Of a stretch of DNA of 64,000 nt, positions 22,614-33,245 are shown piece after piece. The translations under genes were made by a program, and so were the position numbers. Each line of letters begins with the position of its first letter. The first letter of the stretch is position 1. The notes beneath the pieces are model-generated. The model was not told the DNA's origin and did no database searches. It saw only the letters and a program-made list of their open reading frames with translations. Origin of the DNA: Achatina immaculata (Eukaryota; Mollusca; Gastropoda; Stylommatophora; Achatinidae); NCBI GenBank assembly GCA_009760885.1, contig CM019721.1, positions 22,461,990-22,525,989 of the forward strand, given 5' to 3'.

Positions 22614-22951
22614 CCTACCCCAGCTACCTAAGCCACCCAACCTAAACAAGATACTCAAGTTATCCAAGCTACCTAAACTACCCCAGCTACCTAAGCCGCC
22701 CAACCTTCACAAGCTACTCAAGTTATCCAAGCTACCTAAACTACCCCAGCTACCTAAGCCACCCAACCTAAACAAGCTACTCAAGTTATCCAACCTATCT
22801 AAACTACTCCAGCTACCTAAGTCATCCAATTTACACAAGCTACTCAAGTTATCCAAGCTACCTAACTACTCCAGCTACCTAAGTCATCCAATTTACACAA
22901 GCTATTCAAGTTATCCAAGCTACCTAAATTATCCCAGCTACCTAAGTCATC
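22614..22951. repeat. 63-bp minisatellite, left part (about 5 copies)
   Basis: The 63-bp unit is composed of CTACCTAA, CAAGCTACTCAAGTTATCCA and CCCAGCTA blocks. The array is interrupted at 22951 by a LINE-B insertion and resumes in the same phase at 23798. Confidence 0.95.
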
Positions 22952-23797
22952 GTAATATTCTTTGTAATATTACGATGCCATAACAGTTGGAGGTTATGAA
23001 ATACCAGAGATTAGATATGCTGATGACACAGTATTGCTGTCAACAACACAAAAAGGAATGGAAAAACTGATTATGTCAGTCCGCAAGAACAGCGAAGAGC
23101 AGAACCTCTATCTTAATGCAAAGAAAACTAAATTGATGACAACTGACAAAACAAACAAGGCAACTGAAATATGTATCAATGAGGAAAAACTGGAAGAAGT
23201 GGAGAGTTTTGAATATCTTGGATCGCTACTAACTAATAATGGAGATACAATGAGGGAAATTAAAAGGAGGACATCTATCGCTCTTCAGAAAGTAAAACAA
23301 ATAAAGAATCTGTGGAGAGGAGCAGACAGAACCACAAAAATAAGATTTTTAAGGGCATGCATCTTTCCCATTGCAACATATGCCTGTGAGACCTGGACAG
23401 TTAACAAAACAGCTGAGAAACACATAAATGCCTTTGAATGTAAATGCTACAGAAGAGTTCTCCAAATATCGTGGACACAAAAAAGAACAAATATATCTAT
23501 ACTACAAGAGCTTAATATTGAAGAAGGCTGGCTAGTGAAGAGAATTAAAGAGAGAAAACTTACATATTTTGGACACATTAAACGTCATGATAATTTAGAG
23601 AAGACCGTATTGGAAGGATACATAATGGGAAAAAGAAAAAGAGGAAGACCAAGACGAAGATGGCTGCAAGACATCGTTGACGATCTGGAAATGGATGCAA
23701 CAGCAGCAGGCCATCTTGCTCACAACCGAGAGGCCTACAGGAGTGCTGTTTGGGAGGCAAAGTTCCGCAAGGGACATGCAAATGAATGAATGAATGA
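22952..23797 (+). mobile_element. LINE-B non-LTR retrotransposon, 5'-truncated copy 1
   Basis: Inserted into the 63-bp minisatellite with a perfect 12-bp target-site duplication ACCTAAGTCATC (22940-22951 and 23798-23809). The 3' tail is (GAAT)n. The first 13 bases (GTAATATTCTTTG) are the reverse complement of the element's own sequence CAAAGAATATTAC seen at 24708-24720, and together with the following direct sequence they form an 8-bp-stem hairpin. This is a short 5' inversion of the kind produced by twin priming or template switching. Confidence 0.92.
22968..23789 (+). pseudogene. Reverse transcriptase C-terminal part (LINE-B copy 1)
   Basis: The open frame of about 273 codons starts within the RT palm at YYDAITVGGYEIPEI and includes the catalytic YADD box at about 23016-23027. 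It continues through the FEYLGSLLTNNGDT thumb motif, a CETW block and a KRKRGRPRRRW basic stretch, and stops at TGA 23787-23789. The family reverse-transcribes its own RNA. Endonuclease and upstream RT motifs are missing because of 5' truncation. The frame has no internal stop or shift, so this is the youngest-looking LINE copy here. An upstream TAA (22965-22967) comes from the inverted 5' junction. Confidence 0.88.
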
Positions 23798-24460
23798 ACC
23801 TAAGTCATCCAACTTACACAAGCTACTCAAGTTATCCAAGCTACCTAAATTACCCCAGCTACCTAAGTCATCCAACTTACACAAGCTACTCAAGTTATCC
23901 AAGCTATCTAAACTACTCCAGCTACCTAAATCATCCAACCTAGACAAGCTACTCAAGTTATCCAAGCTACCTAAGTTACTCCAGCTACCTAAATCATCCA
24001 ACCTAGACAAGCTACTCAAGTTATCCAAGCTACCTAAACTACCCCAGCTACCTAAGTCATCCAACCTAGACAAGCTACTCAAGTTATCCAAGCTATCTAA
24101 ACTACTCCAGCTACCTAAATCATCCAACCTAGACAAGCTACTCAAGTTATCCAAGCTACCTAAGTTACCCCAGCTACCTAAGTCATCCAACCTAAACAAG
24201 CTATTCAAGTTATCCAAGCTACCTAAACTACCCCAGCTACCTAAGCCACCCAACCTACACAAGCTACTCAAGTTATCTAAGCTACCTAAACTACCCCAGC
24301 TACCTAAGCCACCCAACCTAAACAAGCTACTCAAGTTATCCAAGCTACCTAAATTACCCCAGGTACCTAAGCCACCCAACTTACACAAGCTACTCAAGTT
24401 ATCCAAGCTATCTAAACTAACCCAACTACCAAAGCCACCCAATTTACACAAGTTGCTCAG
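23798..24460. repeat. 63-bp minisatellite, right part (about 10 copies)
   Basis: It continues the array at 22614-22951. Because 63 is a multiple of three and the unit lacks stops in that frame, a Leu/Lys repeat frame of 21-residue units is open on the plus strand and a Leu/Ser/Gly frame on the minus strand. There is no start context or flanking gene. Confidence 0.95.
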
Positions 24461-24535
24461 TTTATTCCTGTTAGTTATTTGCATCATCCAGTCAGTTGCT
24501 TGTACCATCCAGTCAATTGTTTATACCATCCATGT

Positions 24536-25676
24536 GATACGATTATCACTGCTGTCCCTAGACCAACAGGCGCCAGTAAGAATAAATGATGAAACAGCAA
24601 CTTGGTTTGACAAAAAACAAGGGGTCCGTCAGGGGTGCATATTGTCACCTCACTTATTTAACTTTTGTACTGAAAATATAGTGAGGAATGTTAGATAAGA
24701 TGTAGACAAAGAATATTACGATGCCATAAAAATTGGAGGTTATGATATCTTATATCTTATATCCTTCTCTTGCCGTTAAACGTCACATAGGGCTCGCAAG
24801 GTAGTTCGCCAATTTTTCCTGTCTTTGGCGAGTCTTTCAACCTCATCAAGGGATTTTATGCCTGTTAATTTGGGCTCTCTTATCAATGTCCTCTTCAGAG
24901 TTTCACGTGATCTGCCTCTTTTTCTTTGGCCTTATGAAATACCAGAGATTAGATATGCTGATGACGCAGTGTTACTGTCCACAACACAAAAAGGAATGGA
25001 AAAATTATGTTAGTCCGTAAGAATAGTAAAGAGCAAAACTTCTATATTAATGCGAAGAGAACTAAACTGATGAGAACCGATAAAACAAATAGGGCAGCTG
25101 AAATATATATCAATGAGGAAAAATCGGAAGAGGTGGAGAGAGTTGAATATCTTCGATCATTACTAATAATGGAGATACAATGAGGGAAATTAAAAGTAAA
25201 ACATCTATCGCTCTTTAAAAAGTAAAACAACTAAAGAAGTTGTGGAGAGTAACAGATAGAACAAATAAGATTTTTAAGGGTATGCATCTTTCCCATCGTA
25301 ACATACGTCTGTGAGACCCGCCTTGAATGTAAATGCTTCAGGAGAGTTCTTCAAATATGGACACAAAAAAGAGCAAATATATACATACTACAAGAACTTA
25401 ATATTGAAGAAGGCTGGCTATTAAAAAGGATTAAACAGAGAAAACTTAAATATTTTGTACACATTAAACGTCAAAATAATTTAGAGAAGACCGTCTTGGA
25501 AGGGTACTTAATGGGAAAGAGAAAGAGAGGAAGACCAAGGCGAAGATGGCTGCAATTCATCGTTGATGATCTGCAAATGGATGCATCAGCAGCAGGAAAT
25601 CTTGCTCACAACCGAGAGACCTACAGGATAACTTAGGGAGACAAAGTTCCTCAAAGGACATGCAAATGACTGACTG
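24536..25676 (+). mobile_element. LINE-B copy 2, 5'-truncated, carrying nested LINE-A
   Basis: Its ends are bounded by an 8-bp direct repeat ATCCATGT (24528-24535 and 25677-25684). It starts upstream of copy 1 in the RT: TWFDKKQGVRQGCILSPHLF is at about 24600-24660. An in-frame TAG (24695-24697) and later small deletions break the frame; for example, a 2-bp loss turns the sequence after KGMEKL out of frame. It is therefore older and dead. The 3' end GCAAATGACTGACTG lacks the clean (GAAT)n tail. Confidence 0.88.
24746..24931 (-). mobile_element. LINE-A 3'-end fragment nested in LINE-B copy 2
   Basis: A 186-bp minus-strand LINE-A 3' end interrupts LINE-B between GGTTATGA and TTATGAAATACC. LINE-B copy 1 reads GGTTATGAAATACC without interruption, so the insertion point is exact and the target-site duplication is TTATGA (24740-24745 and 24932-24937). 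An identical copy is at 26876-27061 because of the later tandem duplication. Confidence 0.93.
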
Positions 25677-26471
25677 ATCCATGTATATCTCGTTCGTTTC
25701 AAAGAGTTGGTTAGCCAGCAAGACCTTCATTGTTTCGAAAATTGATTGATTAATCTTTATTTCAAAAAGATTAAGAATTTGGCAGAAATTGTAACCTCCT
25801 GGCGCCAAACCCCAGTTGTAAAGGGGAGGGGAAGAGTAGTGCAAAATCTGCTGTTGAACGTTTGTGTGAGAGCCGCAGTTTGGTGCTGTGTGTTTTCCTG
25901 CTTGTCTAGCATTTCACGCCTTTTGTTTTGGGTCGACCTCCGAAGCTTATTCAGTATTTAACAACAAGCCTCCTCCGACGTTACTGTGTCTTCTGCTGCC
26001 TTGAATTCCGTCAAAAAAATGTGAGTGAGATCTTAGAACACTAGTTCTTCAATATGCTTCTTAAAGAAAAACCGGCGCAAAATGCGCTCAAATAGATGTA
26101 GATGAGCACGAAGTGGAAGCAGGCAAGTAAATGAGAAATGAGATAAAGGGAACGTGGCCAAGTGACAAACTTTGAACAGATAAACAGCATGATTTTTTGC
26201 CTAGAATGGTTCCAGCTTACCCTCGTTAGATAAATATGACGTAAACAAGAGCCAGTTGGCGCAAATAATAAAAATGAGAAGGGATGAATGAAGGAAAGTT
26301 CAGAAAGATTAAAGATCACTGAAAGGACAAGACTATTCTCATAGGATGTCTACACAAAGAAGCTATCAAAGCCCTCAGAATGGCTGAGAATAAAGAAAGT
26401 TCTGGAAATAAACTTTCAATCGCCTGCGACGAGAATGAGAAAATGCAGCGAAACGAGTGTGGCAATGGCAA
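25677..26471. other. Unassigned sequence at the end of duplication copy 1
   Basis: Includes TGATTGATTAATCTTTATTT (25742 on) and a moderately GC-richer stretch near 25800-25960. No protein similarity is recognised in its short frames. Confidence 0.4.
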
Positions 26472-28600
26472 AAGCTACCTAAATTACCCCAGGTACCTAA
26501 GCCACCCAACTTACACAAGCTACTCAAGTTATCCAAGCTATCTAAACTAACCCAACTACCAAAGCCACCCAATTTACACAAGTTGCTCAGTTTATTCCTG
26601 TTAGTTATTTGCATCATCCAGTCAGTTGCTTGTACCATCCAGTCAATTGTTTATACCATCCATGTGATACGATTATCACTGCTGTCCCTAGACCAACAGG
26701 CGCCAGTAAGAATAAATGATGAAACAGCAACTTGGTTTGACAAAAAACAAGGGGTCCGTCAGGGGTGCATATTGTCACCTCACTTATTTAACTTTTGTAC
26801 TGAAAATATAGTGAGGAATGTTAGATAAGATGTAGACAAAGAATATTACGATGCCATAAAAATTGGAGGTTATGATATCTTATATCTTATATCCTTCTCT
26901 TGCCGTTAAACGTCACATAGGGCTCGCAAGGTAGTTCGCCAATTTTTCCTGTCTTTGGCGAGTCTTTCAACCTCATCAAGGGATTTTATGCCTGTTAATT
27001 TGGGCTCTCTTATCAATGTCCTCTTCAGAGTTTCACGTGATCTGCCTCTTTTTCTTTGGCCTTATGAAATACCAGAGATTAGATATGCTGATGACGCAGT
27101 GTTACTGTCCACAACACAAAAAGGAATGGAAAAATTATGTTAGTCCGTAAGAATAGTAAAGAGCAAAACTTCTATATTAATGCGAAGAGAACTAAACTGA
27201 TGAGAACCGATAAAACAAATAGGGCAGCTGAAATATATATCAATGAGGAAAAATCGGAAGAGGTGGAGAGAGTTGAATATCTTCGATCATTACTAATAAT
27301 GGAGATACAATGAGGGAAATTAAAAGTAAAACATCTATCGCTCTTTAAAAAGTAAAACAACTAAAGAAGTTGTGGAGAGTAACAGATAGAACAAATAAGA
27401 TTTTTAAGGGTATGCATCTTTCCCATCGTAACATACGTCTGTGAGACCCGCCTTGAATGTAAATGCTTCAGGAGAGTTCTTCAAATATGGACACAAAAAA
27501 GAGCAAATATATACATACTACAAGAACTTAATATTGAAGAAGGCTGGCTATTAAAAAGGATTAAACAGAGAAAACTTAAATATTTTGTACACATTAAACG
27601 TCAAAATAATTTAGAGAAGACCGTCTTGGAAGGGTACTTAATGGGAAAGAGAAAGAGAGGAAGACCAAGGCGAAGATGGCTGCAATTCATCGTTGATGAT
27701 CTGCAAATGGATGCATCAGCAGCAGGAAATCTTGCTCACAACCGAGAGACCTACAGGATAACTTAGGGAGACAAAGTTCCTCAAAGGACATGCAAATGAC
27801 TGACTGATCCATGTATATCTCGTTCGTTTCAAAGAGTTGGTTAGCCAGCAAGACCTTCATTGTTTCGAAAATTGATTGATTAATCTTTATTTCAAAAAGA
27901 TTAAGAATTTGGCAGAAATTGTAACCTCCTGGCGCCAAACCCCAGTTGTAAAGGGGAGGGGAAGAGTAGTGCAAAATCTGCTGTTGAACGTTTGTGTGAG
28001 AGCCGCAGTTTGGTGCTGTGTGTTTTCCTGCTTGTCTAGCATTTCACGCCTTTTGTTTTGGGTCGACCTCCGAAGCTTATTCAGTATTTAACAACAAGCC
28101 TCCTCCGACGTTACTGTGTCTTTTGCTGCCTTGAATTCCGTCAAAAAATGTGAGTGAGATCTTAGAACACTAGTTCTTCAATATGCTTCTTAAAGAAAAA
28201 CCGGCGCAAAATGCGCTCAAATAGATGTAGATGAGCACGAAGTGGAAGCAGGCAAGTAAATGAGAAATGAGATAAAGGGAACGTGGCCAAGTGACAAACT
28301 TTGAACAGATAAACAGCATGATTTTTTGCCTAGAATGGTTCCAGCTTACCCTCGTTAGATAAATATGACGTAAACAAGAGCCAGTTGGCGCAAATAATAA
28401 AAATGAGAAGGGATGAATGAAGGAAAGTTCAGAAAGATTAAAGATCACTGAAAGGACAAGACTATTCTCATAGGATGTCTACACAAAGAAGCTATCAAAG
28501 CCCTCAGAATGGCTGAGAATAAAGAAAGTTCTGGAAATAAACTTTCAATCGCCTGCGACGAGAATGAGAAAATGCAGCGAAACGAGTGTGGCAATGGCAA
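26472..28600. repeat. 2.13-kb tandem duplication, copy 2
   Basis: Near-identical direct copy of 24342-26471. It contains a remnant of the 63-bp array (26472-26600), LINE-B (26666-27806) and nested LINE-A (26876-27061). It ends at AAGCT 28601-28605, where sequence diverges to GGGGATTAACAG. Confidence 0.95.
26666..27806 (+). mobile_element. LINE-B copy 2, duplicated
   Basis: This is the second copy of the degenerate LINE-B at 24536-25676, created by tandem duplication and not by a new insertion. It has the same stops, the same deletions, the same nested LINE-A and the same flanking ATCCATGT repeats. Confidence 0.92.
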
Positions 28601-29770
28601 AAGCTGGGGATTAACAGCAGACATAGACATAGGCAACATCTAGGTTGAAATGTCAAGTATTTCAAAAAAGCAGAATTTATTGCTAATTCCAGCTGCCTGG
28701 AGACAGCCAGCCTGGAAAACAAAGCGTTGTTCTGGAGCATCACAAGAATGAATGCATCGGAGGAAGAAGAAGAACGGATTTGCGATGACAGAAATATTTC
28801 CTGGGTTGTCTTGACAGAAGTGCTTGGCCATTGTGAAACAGTATCACTGCACCACTGAAACAGAAAGTGTGTGTGACTGTTTATAGCAGCCACTATAACA
28901 GATATGTATGACTACTGGATTGATTGAATCTTCTTGTGGAGTACAGTTTCAACTTATAAGTTTCTTCTTGTTGCTGGTGTTCTAACCATCACCTAATTTT
29001 CTGTATTATACACTAAGAAAATACAACAAGACACCCAGGCTTTCCACTCCACAAAATTAGTACGAATACAACGACTTAAACGTAACTTGGCAGTCTTCCG
29101 ACCAAAACAAACTGGTCAACAATGAGAATTTCCACAGAGCCAATTGGTGTAGTTTATCATCAGACAACACATATTTATTAATGGACCAAAATGAGGGGTG
29201 AACTCATGATGATGGGAATGTAGCCATCAGGCTGAACAGAAATTCACAGTAACAAATGCCCGGCGTGAAATGTCTACGCCACATGGGCAAGGAAAACCTT
29301 ACAATGATTTATTCATACCAAAAACCATACTTACAAGCTTACCAAGGACTGCAGCCACACAGAAAAAAACAACTAAACTAATTCTAACAACGACAAGACT
29401 CGCTCTACCCCATTCTCGTTCGCCCAAACACGTCCATCCAGTTCAACGTTCACACAAAGACTGCTAACGATCGGCTTTTTCACACGGACCTTTCTAACGA
29501 CTTCTTTGCACACGTACTTTCCTAATGACGTAGTCTACGCAACACAATTATTAGCACTACACAATTAATCTCTGAACAGAATTGCTATTCTGTTACAATT
29601 GGTGTGGGTGCTTTCTTGGATATGCCGTTCAGATGTTGGCGAAACTGATCTCCTAAGAGTAAGCCAGGGTCCACTACATATCTACAGAGACAAGCCAGGT
29701 CTCCCTACCAAAGTCCATGTTATTAATTCAGGAGCACTTTTCCTGCTTTTCTCCAAACGTCAGTTATACC
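28601..29770. other. Unassigned sequence
   Basis: No repeat or recognised frame. The 65-codon frame at 29270-29467 has an unconvincing composition. Confidence 0.4.
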
Positions 29771-29943
29771 ATTATATGCAAGCGATGGGATATAATGTCA
29801 TTATATGTAAGCGATGGGATATTATGTCATTATATGCAAGCGATGGGATATTATGTCATTATATGTAAGCGATGGGATATTATGTCATTATATGCAAGCG
29901 ATGGGATATTATGTCATTATATACAAGTGATGCGATATTATAT
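29771..29943. repeat. 29-bp minisatellite, 6 copies
   Basis: Units of TATGCAAGCGATGGGATATT plus ATGTCATTA. Alternate units have TGTAAGC and TGCAAGC, hinting at dimer amplification. Confidence 0.95.
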
Positions 29944-30453
29944 CGTTCTTCCAGTGAGAATACAGAAAAACAAAGCGTTTAATTTTTCATCTGTTTTTTT
30001 TTCGGGTTTTCATTTGTTGTGTGATCCTTGAAAAAGACTTTTTTTCTGAAATATTGGATCGTTGCACGTTCTTGATTTGCACTTTCTGCCATTCTTGATC
30101 TTGTCCGCTTTCCTCACTCTTTCTATCTTTTTGTAAAACTGAGCCATACACTTCTTTTTTACATACATGTATGTCTATCTTTATTACATACACTTCTGTC
30201 TGCCTATATTACACACACTTCTGTCTATCTTTATTACAGACAGTTCTGTTTTATTGCTAGAACCAGTTTTACTGCAGTAGTCATTTCTTTTATCACAGTT
30301 CACTGTACTCATCATTTTTTCATTGGAAAGTGTTTGTTGGGAATTCTCGGGCTTGTTTAGAGATTGAATATGCATCCATTGTTGGGGCTGTCTCTTTTGT
30401 CTACGCACGCAAGATCTAAACTCCCATCTTATCTAAATTAATTACGAGTTATA
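29944..30453. other. Unassigned sequence with about 32-bp repeats
   Basis: At 30140-30248 three to four degenerate units share CACTTCTGTCTATCTTTATT. The rest is unassigned up to the satellite edge. Confidence 0.55.
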
Positions 30454-31757
30454 AACCCATTTCTCGTCCACAGTCAGAACCAACTTCTCGTCCCCAGTCA
30501 GAACCCACTTCTCGTCCTCCGTCAGAACTAACCTATCGTCCCCAGTTAGAACATACTTTTCGTCCTCGGTCAGAACCCACTGCTCGTTCCCAGTCAGAAC
30601 TAACTTCTCGTCCCAGTCAGAACCCACTTCTCGTCCCCAGTCAGAACCCACTTCTCGTGCCCCGTCAGAACCCACTTCTCGTCCCCAGTCAGAACCCATT
30701 TCTCGTCCACAGTCAGAACCAACTTCTCGTCCCCAGTCAGAACCCACTTCTGGTCCTCCGTCAGAACTAAACTATCGTAACCAGTTAGAACATACTTTTC
30801 GTCCTCGGTCAGAACCCACTGCTCGTTCCCAGTCAGAACTAACTTCTCGTCCCAGTCAGAACCCACTTCTCGTCCCCAGTCAGAACCCACTTCTCGTCCC
30901 CCGTCAGAACCAACTTCTCGTCCTCCGTCAGAACCCAATTCTCGTCCCCAGTCAGAACTAAATTCTCGTCCCCAGTCAGAACCCATTTCTTGTCCCCCGT
31001 CAGAACTAACTTCTCGTCCCACTTCTCATCCACAGTCAGAACCAACGTCTCGTCGCAGTCAGAACCAACGTCTCGTCCCCAGTCAGAACCAACGTCTCGT
31101 CCCCAGTCAGAACCAATGTCCCGTCCCCAGTCAGAACTAATTTCTCGTCCCCAGTCAGAACCAATGTCTCGTCCCCAGTCAGAAACAACGTCTCGTCCCC
31201 AGTCAGAACCAACGTCTCGTCCCCAGTCAGAACCAATGTCCCGTCCCCAGTCAGAACTAATTTCTCGTCCCCAGTCAGAACCAATGTCTCGTCCCCAGTC
31301 AGAACCAACGTCTCGTCTACAGTCATAACTAACTTCTAGTCCCCAGTCAGAACCAACGTCTCGTCCCACGTCAGAACCAATTTCTAGTCCACAGTCAGAA
31401 CTAACTTCTCGTCCCCCTTCAGAAATAACTTTTTGTCCCCAGTCAGAACCAACATCTCGTCCCCAGTCAGAACCAACATCTCGTCCCCAGTCAGAACCAA
31501 CGTCTCGTCCCCAGTCATAACCAATTTCTCGTCTCCAGTCAGAACCAATGTCTCGTCCCCAGTCAGAACCAACGTCTCGTCCCCAGTCATAACTAACTTC
31601 TAGTCCCCAGTCAGAACCAACGTCTCGTCAGACGTCAGAACCAATTTCTAGTCCACAGTCAGAACCAACGTCTCGTCCTCAGTCAGAACCAACGTCTCGT
31701 CCTCAGTCAGAACCAACGTCTCGTCCTCAGTCAGAACCAAAGATTCGTTCCCAGTCA
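30454..31757. repeat. 24-bp satellite, left block
   Basis: The unit is CCCAGTCAGAACCAACGTCT plus CGTC. About 54 copies occur, with common variants AACCCACTT, AACTAACTT and AACCAATG at the variable positions. Higher-order structure is visible: a 120-bp block of five units repeats at about 31087 and 31207, and a roughly 240-bp block repeats at 30480 and 30721. The plus strand is strongly C-rich over G. Confidence 0.97.
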
Positions 31758-33245
31758 TTTTCTAAGGACTGCAAACGCGCCACAAACAGCCTCTGGCAGT
31801 CAAGTCCAGCTCATGGCCTTCCCGTGGCAGAACTGTTTAAACTGACAGGAGAAGAGGCGAGGACGAATATCTGGCGCCTGAAAACCAGTTACTTAGGGTA
31901 GATGAGTGGCACGTTTGGTAGCTCATCTGCCGCTATTGGCGAGATCTTTAGCTGCCGTGCGTGGAGCGGTGCTCCTCCCGGCCAATGAAGAAATTTGCAA
32001 ATGAGGTTGCCGAGCAGCATCACTGCGGAAAAGGTGGTAGAAAGGATAAAGCGAAGCAAACAGTCAAATCACGGCACCTCTGGTCTGGAGGTCGGCTACG
32101 TCCTGAGTGCAGTCATATCGGGTGAAATGCATGAACCGGCTTGTCCCAGAGGTTAAGACACTGCTGGCGAGACTCTTCAAATGCCGCGCGTGGAGTGAAG
32201 CTCCTCCCGGTTAAGGAAGTGAATGCGGAAAAGAAATAAAGGTTGCTGTGCGGAGCCGATGGGAAAAGGTGGTGGAAAGTGAAGTTTAACCGGTATGTCC
32301 AGTAGTATCGCTACGAGAGCTATACCACGGCACCTCTGCTCTAGAGGCCGCTCACGTCCGAAATACACCTACACTGGTGAAATATGCCTAAACCGGCACA
32401 CACCAGGGGTGGAACTTGATGGCTAGACATGTCATGCCACCTTCGCTCTAGAGGTCGGTAACGCCTGATAAACATCCATACTGGTGAATTTTGCCTAAAC
32501 CGGCTCATACAAGGGGTGAATCTTGAAGGCTATGCACGTCACAGTACCTCTGCCCTAAAGGTCGGTCTCGTCCCAAACACGCCCATACTGGGATAATGCC
32601 TAAACCGGCTCAACCCAGGGGTAGAAGTCACTAGTGGCGAGGATTCGTCCTCCTGGACAAAAGCTCCATCCTGGTCACAACTAGGAAGGGTAGCGGCCAC
32701 GACCACAAAATGCTGAAGTCGGAGACACTGGACCAGGGAATTCTAGATAGGCAACCACCTCTCACCCGGCGGGGATGTTTGCGTATCCTAATCACGCTGA
32801 GGTTTTCCGGTGAGAAAGTCCAACCCTGGACTGGATGGGCAACCACCTCTCACCCGGCGGTGATACACGGGTATCTCAAAACACGTCGAGGTTTTCCGGT
32901 GAGAAAGTCCAACTCTGGCCTGGGTGGGCTACCGCCTCTCACGCAGCGGGGATGCACTGATATCCTAAACACGTCGAGGTCTTCCGGTGAGAAAGTCCAA
33001 CCCTAGACTAAACTGGTGCAATGAAAACCACGGCGTCACGCAATCCCGCTTCCGAGACCCACCAAGAATACAGGCTAAAGCACTGTGATACTCTGAACCC
33101 CTTGTGGTCCTCTCGAGGATCTCGTGTGGTCTATTTAGGACCACACAGGGGACCACGGGACCTAACGAGGACCACAGGCGTGAATTCAGTAGGTTCACAG
33201 TGCGGTTTTTGGTGATAGAAATGAACGAAGAAGAAGAAGAAGAAG
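31758..33245. mobile_element. GC-rich inserted element of unknown class with (GAA)n end
   Basis: It interrupts the 24-bp satellite. CCCAGTCA occurs on both sides (31750-31757 and 33248-33255), as a target-site duplication would give, though the satellite itself contains this motif. The right end is a (GAA)n tail (about 33227-33245) like LINE or SINE tails. Inside are a region of loosely repeated blocks with GCGTGGAG and GCTCCTCCCGG (31950-32250), 107-bp tandem units (CTCTAGAGGTCGG-type, 32339, 32446, 32553) and three 88-bp units (32752, 32840, 32929; CTCACCCGGCGG and TTTTCCGGTGAGAAAGTCCA). No transposase or RT frame is seen, so it is probably a non-autonomous retroelement or an untranslated region of one. 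Confidence 0.6.
32339..33005. repeat. 107-bp and 88-bp internal tandem repeats of the inserted element
   Basis: Units 107 bp apart start with CTCTAGAGGTCGG-like blocks and share TGCCTAAACCGGCTCA. From 32752, units of 88-89 bp share CACCTCTCACCCGGCGG and TTCCGGTGAGAAAGTCCAAC. Both are diverged, so they predate the insertion into the satellite or are part of the source element. Confidence 0.85.

Larger units (their letters stand above)
24342..26471. repeat. 2.13-kb tandem duplication, copy 1
   Basis: Positions 24342-26471 recur directly at 26472-28600. By eye only two differences appear: C at 25993 versus T at 28123, and one A lost from the A-run near 26015. Both junctions and the outer end share the 5-base AAGCT, the microhomology used. 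The unit contains the end of the 63-bp array, LINE-B copy 2 with nested LINE-A, and about 800 bp of other sequence. Confidence 0.95.

Noticed and set aside
23790..24698. 302-codon Leu/Lys repeat protein fused to RT motifs
   Set aside because: The frame runs from the LINE-B tail through the 63-bp minisatellite into LINE-B copy 2. The fusion is accidental.
32041..32640. Possible tRNA or small-RNA genes in the repeated GC-rich blocks
   Set aside because: No cloverleaf, no proper A/B boxes and no snRNA motif could be found. The blocks are better explained as internal tandem repeats of an element.
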